NCBI RefSeq assembly: GCF_902832845.1 | Contig: NZ_CADFDB010000005.1 | Span: 412,027-476,026, forward strand | Source: Burkholderia metallica | Lineage (GTDB): Bacteria > Pseudomonadota > Gammaproteobacteria > Burkholderiales > Burkholderiaceae | Direction of reading: 5' to 3' | DNA: 64,000 nucleotides | In this document: piece after piece, positions 59,130-64,000 of the stretch | Layout: the number at the start of each line of letters is the position of its first letter | Numbering within the stretch: position 1 is the stretch's first letter | Notes under the pieces: generated by a model | Seen by the model: the letters and a program-made list of their open reading frames with translations, nothing else | The model's database searches: none | Told to the model about the DNA's origin: nothing | Position numbers and translations under genes: made by a program

Positions 59130-60338
59130 ATGACCCGTTCAAGTTCGCAGAATGCCCAGCCGGGCACACCAAATCGCGAAGATTATAGCCCAAGCGATCG
59201 GCCCGCCGACGCTGCGTCGGGGGATTCCCTCGATGACGATCTGGCCGGCGACGCGATGCAGCCGCCCGTCGTGCCGTCCACGGCGGCCGACGACGCGCCG
59301 CGTGTCGTCGAAGTGCCGCTGTCGCTCGCGGGCGAACGCCTCGACAAGGCGCTCGCCCAACTGTTCCCCGAATTCTCGCGCAGCCGCCTGCAGAGCTGGA
59401 TCGAGGCGCAGCGCGTGCTCGTCGACGGCGCGCCGGCGAAGATCCGCCAGCCGGTGCCGCTCGGCGCGAAGATCGCGCTCGTGCCCGACCTGTTGCCCGA
59501 GCAGCTCGCATTCACGCCGGAGCCGGTGCCGCTCGACGTGATCTACGAGGACGACGCGCTCGTCGTCATCAACAAGCCGGCCGGCCTCGTCGTGCATCCG
59601 GCCGCCGGCAACTGGAGCGGCACGATCCTCAACGGTTTGCTGCACCGCTACGGCGACGCGGCGGCCGGCCTGCCGCGCGCGGGGATCGTCCACCGGCTCG
59701 ACAAGGAGACGTCGGGCCTGATGGTGGTGGCGCGCACGCTGGCCGCGCAGACCGATCTCGTGCGCCAGCTGCAGGCGCGCACGGTGAAGCGTCGCTATTT
59801 CGCGCTCGTGTGGGGCACGATGCCCGACGAAGGCACGATCGACGCGCCGATCGGCCGCGATCCGCGCGAACGCACGCGCATGGCCGTCGTCACGGGCGCG
59901 TCGGGCAAGCCCGCGCGGACGCATTTCCGCACGGTTGACACATGCCTGTGGCAACGTCAGCCGGTTTCGGCGATCCAGTGCGATCTCGAGACCGGTCGCA
60001 CGCACCAGATCCGCGTGCACTGCGCGCATGCCGGGCACCCGCTGCTCGGCGATCCCGTGTACGGCCGCGCGCGCGGCAAGCGTTCGGTCGCGCCGCTGCC
60101 GGACGGGTTCGCGCGCCAGGCGCTGCATGCGTGGCGGCTCGGTCTCGTGCACCCGGTCACGGGCAAGGCGATGCAATGGCGCTGCCCGTTGCCGGACGAC
60201 ATGAACGCACTCGTCGCGGCGCTCGGCTTCGGGCAGGGCGACGAGGAATTCGACGACGATGACGATGTCTACGGCGATGACGATTTCGGCGGCGAGTATC
60301 ACGACGACGAGCCGTACCTGGACGATGAAGAGGAGTGA
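59130..60338 (+). CDS. rluD: 23S rRNA pseudouridine synthase RluD
   Basis: This 402-residue enzyme has an S4 RNA-binding domain (about 60-120; [19 protein letters not shown]) and the catalytic core with the active Asp in [11 protein letters not shown] near 192 and [23 protein letters not shown] near 290. It makes pseudouridines 1911, 1915 and 1917. It carries a polar N-terminal extension (about 55 residues) and a C-terminal tail of about 30 residues that is mainly Asp, Glu and Tyr. An internal ATG at 59256 is an alternative start. Confidence 0.93.
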   Translation: MTRSSSQNAQPGTPNREDYSPSDRPADAASGDSLDDDLAGDAMQPPVVPSTAADDAPRVVEVPLSLAGERLDKALAQLFPEFSRSRLQSWIEAQRVLVDGAPAKIRQPVPLGAKIALVPDLLPEQLAFTPEPVPLDVIYEDDALVVINKPAGLVVHPAAGNWSGTILNGLLHRYGDAAAGLPRAGIVHRLDKETSGLMVVARTLAAQTDLVRQLQARTVKRRYFALVWGTMPDEGTIDAPIGRDPRERTRMAVVTGASGKPARTHFRTVDTCLWQRQPVSAIQCDLETGRTHQIRVHCAHAGHPLLGDPVYGRARGKRSVAPLPDGFARQALHAWRLGLVHPVTGKAMQWRCPLPDDMNALVAALGFGQGDEEFDDDDDVYGDDDFGGEYHDDEPYLDDEEE

Positions 60339-60344
60339 GTGCCG

Positions 60345-61184
60345 ATGACGAACCTGGCGCCGTTGACGTGGCAGGACTGCGTACGACCCGACTGGCAGGT
60401 GTCGCCGCGCGTGGGCGCGCTGATCACGACGCGCGCCGGCGGCGTGAGCGAGGGCCCGTACGGGCGCCGGCAGGGTGAGGACGCGCTGCCTGGCGGGATG
60501 AATCTCGGCCTGCACACCGGCGACGACCCGGCTCACGTCGCCGCGAATCGCGCGCGCCTGCTCGCGCTGGCAGGCCAGCCGAACGCCGCGTGGCTCGAGC
60601 AGGTTCACGGCGCGCAGATCGTGCGCGCGGACGAGGTGATTGCGTCGGCGCCCGCGGCCGCGGCGCCGGTGCAGGCCGATGCGAGCGTCACGGACCAGGC
60701 GGGCGCCGTCTGCGTCGTGATGGTCGCGGATTGCCTGCCCGTGCTGCTGTGCGATGCGCAGGGCCGCGCGGTCGGCGCCGCGCACGCGGGCTGGCGCGGG
60801 CTCGCGGCCGGCATCGTCGAGCAGACCGCGGCGCGTGTCGCGGCACTCGCGGGCGGCGCGACGGACGCGCTGCATGCGTACCTCGGGCCGGCGATCGGCC
60901 CGCGGGCGTTCGAGGTCGGCGCCGACGTGCGTGACGCGTTTCTCGACACGGCTCCGCAGTCGGAGCATGATGAAACCCGGCTCGCGTTCGTCGCGATCGA
61001 CGGCGCACCCGGCAAGTATCTTGCCGATCTCTATGCGCTTGCGCGCCTGCGTCTCGGGCGTGCGGGCGTTGCGCACGTGAGCGGCGGGACGGCCTGCACG
61101 GTCACCGAGCAGGACCGCTTCTATTCGTACCGGCGCGACCGCGTGACGGGCCGCATGGCAGCGGCGATCTGGCTGGCCGATTGA
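60345..61184 (+). CDS. pgeF: Peptidoglycan editing factor PgeF (YfiH; laccase-domain family)
   Basis: This 279-residue protein has the family's metal/catalytic residues in EQVHGAQ, VADCLPVLLCD and GAAHAGWRGLAAGI. Members remove misincorporated L-Ser from UDP-MurNAc peptides in E. coli, and are also reported as purine nucleosidases or phosphorylases and polyphenol oxidases. It lies 6 nt after rluD, as in E. coli. ATG 60345, 9 nt after AGGAG, is preferred to GTG 60339. Confidence 0.92.
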   Translation: MTNLAPLTWQDCVRPDWQVSPRVGALITTRAGGVSEGPYGRRQGEDALPGGMNLGLHTGDDPAHVAANRARLLALAGQPNAAWLEQVHGAQIVRADEVIASAPAAAAPVQADASVTDQAGAVCVVMVADCLPVLLCDAQGRAVGAAHAGWRGLAAGIVEQTAARVAALAGGATDALHAYLGPAIGPRAFEVGADVRDAFLDTAPQSEHDETRLAFVAIDGAPGKYLADLYALARLRLGRAGVAHVSGGTACTVTEQDRFYSYRRDRVTGRMAAAIWLAD

Positions 61185-61543
61185 CGCGACGCGCATGCGT
61201 GCGTGGTTTATTGCATCGCAAAATCGGGTTATCTCGATATTTTGGCGCTCATGCCGCGTTGCATGCGCGATTGAATGAAAAATTCCGGAGTCGAGGCAGG
61301 CAAAATGTTTTATGTTTCTCCGGAACCCTTGTCCCGCCTGTTGCGCGAGGATTATCTCCGTATGGAAATGTTCAGCGGTTTGACAGGGCTTCACATGGGG
61401 AAAACGATAATGATAAAAATACCGCACTGCGGCAGAATCTGGAGACGCCTCTCCATAGCATGACGGCCCCGGCTCGCAGCCGGCATGCCGCGCGCGAGCA
61501 GGATTTCACGATAGACGCTCACGAATCACCGGTAAGGCAGGTA
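61185..61543. other. phaC upstream region, AT-rich, no confident gene
   Basis: This is markedly AT-richer than its surroundings (for example 61398-61426). A 52-codon frame from ATG 61305 has a GAGGCAGG-like site but no recognisable protein features and is not called. The region should carry the phaC promoter and binding sites for a PHB-responsive regulator. An in-frame ATG at 61460 could extend PhaC by 28 residues. Confidence 0.45.
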
Positions 61544-63409
61544 ATGACAGCATCGAAAAAATCGTCGACGTCCGCTCAGGCGGGCACTTCCACCGGCAGC
61601 ACTGGTTTCGATCCGGCCGCCCAGCCGATGCAGCAGATGTTCGAGTCGTGGTTGAACGCGTGGCGCGGTTTCGCGGATCCGGCACGCGCCGCAACCGCGT
61701 CGGCCAGCATGAATCCGTTCGCAACGTTCCAGTTTCCGACCTCGTTTCCGTTCCAGATGCCGTCGATGCCCGATTTCGGCGCGCTGGCGTCGCCGTTCGC
61801 CGGGCTGAAGCTGCCGGCCGCCGCGATTCCGCCCGAGCGGCTGCAGGCGCTGCAGGCCGACTACGCGCGCGATTGCATGGCGCTGATGCAGCAGGCGGCC
61901 GCCGCGAAGCTCGAATCGCCCGAACTGAAGGACCGCCGCTTCAGCGGCGATGCGTGGAAGGCGTCGCCGGCGCATGCGTTCGCGGCGGCCTGGTATCTGC
62001 TCAACGCGCGCTACCTGCAGGAGCTGGCCGACGCGCTGCAGACCGATCCGAAAACGCGCGAGCGCATTCGCTTCACGGTCCAGCAGTGGACGGCCGCGGC
62101 CGCGCCGAGCAACTTCCTCGCACTCAATCCCGATGCCCAGAAGTCGATCCTCGAGACGCAGGGCGAAAGCCTGCGGCAAGGGATGATGAACCTGCTCGGC
62201 GACCTGCAGCGCGGCAAGATTTCGCAGACCGACGAATCGCAGTTCGTGGTCGGCAAGAACCTGGGGTGTACCGAAGGCGCGGTCGTCTACGAGAACGACC
62301 TGATCCAGCTGATCCAGTACACGCCGAAGACGGACAAGGTGTTCGAGCGGCCGCTGCTGATCGTGCCGCCGTGCATCAACAAGTTCTACATCCTCGACCT
62401 GCAGCCCGAGAATTCGCTCGTCGCGCACGCGCTGTCGAGCGGCCATCAGGTGTTCCTCGTGTCGTGGCGCAACGCGGACGCATCGGTCGCGCACAAGACG
62501 TGGGACGACTACATGAACGAAGGGCTGCTCGCGGCGATCGACGCCGTGCAGCAGATCAGCGGCCGCGAGCAGATCAATACGCTCGGCTTCTGCGTCGGCG
62601 GCACGATGCTCGCGACCGCGCTCGCGGTGCTCGCCGCGCGCGGCGAACATCCGGCCGCGTCGATGACGCTGCTCACCGCGATGCTCGACTTCACCGACAC
62701 CGGCATTCTCGACGTGTTCGTCGACGAGGCGCACGTGCAGATGCGCGAGCAGACCATCGGCGGCAAGAACGGCGCGCAGCCGGGGCTGATGCGCGGCGTC
62801 GAGTTCGCGAACACGTTCTCGTTCCTGCGGCCGAACGACCTCGTGTGGAACTACGTCGTCGACAACTACCTGAAGGGCCGCACGCCGGCGCCGTTCGACC
62901 TGCTGTACTGGAACAGCGATTCGACGAGCCTGCCGGGCCCGATGTACGCGTGGTACCTGCGCAATACCTATCTCGAGAACAAGCTGCGCGAGCCGGGCGC
63001 GCTGACCGTGTGCGGCGAATCGGTCGACCTGACGCTGATCGACGTGCCGACCTTCATCTACGGCTCGCGCGAGGATCACATCGTGCCGTGGCAGACGGCC
63101 TATGCGTCGACGTCGATCCTGTCGGGCCCGCTGAAGTTCGTGCTCGGCGCGTCGGGCCACATCGCGGGCGTGATCAATCCGCCGGCGAAGAAGAAGCGCA
63201 GCTACTGGGTCAACGACAGCGACCTGCCCGAATCGGCGGACGACTGGTTCGCCGGTGCAACCGAGCAGCCGGGCAGCTGGTGGACGACGTGGGTCGAGTG
63301 GCTCGACCAGTACGGCGGCCGCAAGGTGGCGCCGCCTGCCGAGGCCGGTAACGCGCAGTTCCCGGTGATCGAGCCGGCGCCGGGGCGTTACGTGTTGCAG
63401 CGCGATTGA
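61544..63409 (+). CDS. phaC: Class I poly(3-hydroxyalkanoate) synthase
   Basis: This 621-residue PhaC polymerises 3-hydroxybutyryl-CoA. It has the N-terminal alpha/beta-hydrolase-associated domain, the lipase-like box GFCVGG with nucleophile Cys350, a catalytic Asp in the REDHIVPW region (about 507) and His in GASGHIAG (about 535). Its length is that of class I enzymes. ATG 61544 is preceded by AAGGCAGG. phaA follows; phaB and phaR are expected beyond the edge. Confidence 0.95.
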   Translation: MTASKKSSTSAQAGTSTGSTGFDPAAQPMQQMFESWLNAWRGFADPARAATASASMNPFATFQFPTSFPFQMPSMPDFGALASPFAGLKLPAAAIPPERLQALQADYARDCMALMQQAAAAKLESPELKDRRFSGDAWKASPAHAFAAAWYLLNARYLQELADALQTDPKTRERIRFTVQQWTAAAAPSNFLALNPDAQKSILETQGESLRQGMMNLLGDLQRGKISQTDESQFVVGKNLGCTEGAVVYENDLIQLIQYTPKTDKVFERPLLIVPPCINKFYILDLQPENSLVAHALSSGHQVFLVSWRNADASVAHKTWDDYMNEGLLAAIDAVQQISGREQINTLGFCVGGTMLATALAVLAARGEHPAASMTLLTAMLDFTDTGILDVFVDEAHVQMREQTIGGKNGAQPGLMRGVEFANTFSFLRPNDLVWNYVVDNYLKGRTPAPFDLLYWNSDSTSLPGPMYAWYLRNTYLENKLREPGALTVCGESVDLTLIDVPTFIYGSREDHIVPWQTAYASTSILSGPLKFVLGASGHIAGVINPPAKKKRSYWVNDSDLPESADDWFAGATEQPGSWWTTWVEWLDQYGGRKVAPPAEAGNAQFPVIEPAPGRYVLQRD

Positions 63410-63415
63410 CGAAAA

Positions 63416-63440
63416 CCGGACAGCGGCGCACGCTGTCCGG
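63416..63440 (+). terminator. 10-bp perfect hairpin between phaC and phaA
   Basis: CCGGACAGCG / CGCTGTCCGG with a 5-nt loop lies 6 nt after the phaC stop. A run of seven Ts starts 10 nt beyond the stem, too far for a canonical terminator, so it may attenuate or stabilise the 3' end of phaC. Confidence 0.6.
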
Positions 63441-63508
63441 TGCACCGCAGTTTTTTTAACAGGGCCGGTAACGATGCGCCGTGTCGTGCGGGCCTGGAGG
63501 AAAGGGAA

Positions 63509-64000
63509 ATGACGGACGTAGTGATCGTATCGGCCGCGCGGACCGCGGTCGGCAAATTCGGCGGTTCGCTTGCGAAGATTGCGGCGCCCGAGCTGGGCGC
63601 GACGGTGATTCGCGCGGTGCTCGAGCGTGCGGGCGTGAAGCCCGATCAGGTCAGCGAAGTGATCATGGGCCAGGTGCTGACGGCCGGCTCCGGGCAGAAC
63701 CCGGCGCGGCAGTCGCTGATCAAGGCCGGCCTGCCGAACGCGGTGCCGGGCATGACGATCAACAAGGTGTGCGGCTCGGGCCTGAAGGCCGTGATGCTGG
63801 CGGCGAACGCGATCGTCGCGGGCGACGCGGACATCGTGATCGCGGGCGGGCAGGAGAACATGAGCGCGTCGCCGCACGTGCTGCCGGGCTCGCGCGACGG
63901 GTTTCGGATGGGCGACGCGAAGCTGGTCGACACGATGATCGTCGACGGGCTGTGGGACGTGTACAACCAGTACCACATGGGCATCACGGCGGAGAACGTC
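63509..64000 (+). CDS. phaA: Acetyl-CoA acetyltransferase (beta-ketothiolase), 5' part
   Basis: The first 164 residues of a thiolase are present and the gene is cut by the right window edge. The opening [17 protein letters not shown], the catalytic Cys88 in [11 protein letters not shown] and [11 protein letters not shown] are intact. PhaA condenses two acetyl-CoA to acetoacetyl-CoA for PHB. A strong ribosome site (GGAGGAAAGGG) precedes the ATG. Confidence 0.93.
   Translation, partial: MTDVVIVSAARTAVGKFGGSLAKIAAPELGATVIRAVLERAGVKPDQVSEVIMGQVLTAGSGQNPARQSLIKAGLPNAVPGMTINKVCGSGLKAVMLAANAIVAGDADIVIAGGQENMSASPHVLPGSRDGFRMGDAKLVDTMIVDGLWDVYNQYHMGITAENV

Noticed and set aside
61275-61463. 62-codon frame upstream of phaC
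   Set aside because: The first ATG has no ribosome site and the peptide has no recognisable features. A shorter version from 61305 is left as a possibility in the findings.

Overview
The window comes from a high-GC betaproteobacterial chromosome, almost certainly Burkholderia and most likely the B. cepacia complex. This rests on the very GC-rich third codon positions, protein sequences typical of the genus, the gene order hisS-yfgM-bamB-der-hfq-hflX-hflK-hflC-hisZ-purA, the surE-pcm-nlpD-rpoS cluster, and a class I phaC followed by phaA. These are family-level judgements from reading; no database was searched. Nearly everything is core genome. I saw no tRNA, rRNA, CRISPR array, insertion sequence, integrase or plasmid functions.

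Layout. 1-1.2 kb: edge of a minus-strand gene, then a MerR regulator overlapping a carboxymuconolactone-decarboxylase-like gene. 1.2-9.7 kb: an acetoin catabolism locus, with the sigma-54 activator AcoR divergent from acoX-SDR-acoA-acoB-acoC-lipA and a near-perfect -24/-12 promoter plus GAGACG-type dyads between them. 9.75-12.9 kb: a MATE exporter and a PMT/ArnT-type glycosyltransferase. 13.1-18.3 kb, all minus: rpmE2, mtfA, a MerR-controlled 14-TM MFS pump, rho and trxA. 18.75 kb: 4.5S RNA (ffs), then dnaX-ebfC-recR and a class III CoA-transferase. 23.9-28.3 kb: surE-pcm-nlpD-rpoS and a PolB-type exonuclease. 28.4-31.6 kb: an EEP-family phosphoesterase, rlmD and a YccA/Bax-inhibitor protein.

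31.9-48.4 kb is a long plus-strand housekeeping run: ndk, rlmN, rodZ, ispG, hisS, yfgM-like, bamB, der, hfq, hflX, hflK, hflC, a DUF2065 protein, hisZ, purA and a phosphoribosyltransferase. 48.9 kb: kup. 50.9-52.1 kb: an orphan class I terpene cyclase beside an AT-richer non-coding strip, the most accessory-looking part of the window. 52.3-58.1 kb: tex, a secreted coiled-coil protein, a DUF465 protein and an XPD/DinG-type helicase. 58.3-64 kb: bamD divergent from rluD-pgeF, then phaC and the start of phaA, which is cut by the window edge.

Functional links: AcoABC splits acetoin to acetaldehyde and acetyl-CoA, and phaA/phaC turn acetyl-CoA into polyhydroxybutyrate with phaB presumably just beyond the edge. 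BamB and BamD belong to the same outer-membrane assembly machine. Hfq and RpoS are global stress regulators. Several start codons (MerR, dnaX, surE and the coiled-coil gene at 54809) lie only about 7-10 nt after a good -10 hexamer, which suggests leaderless or nearly leaderless mRNAs.
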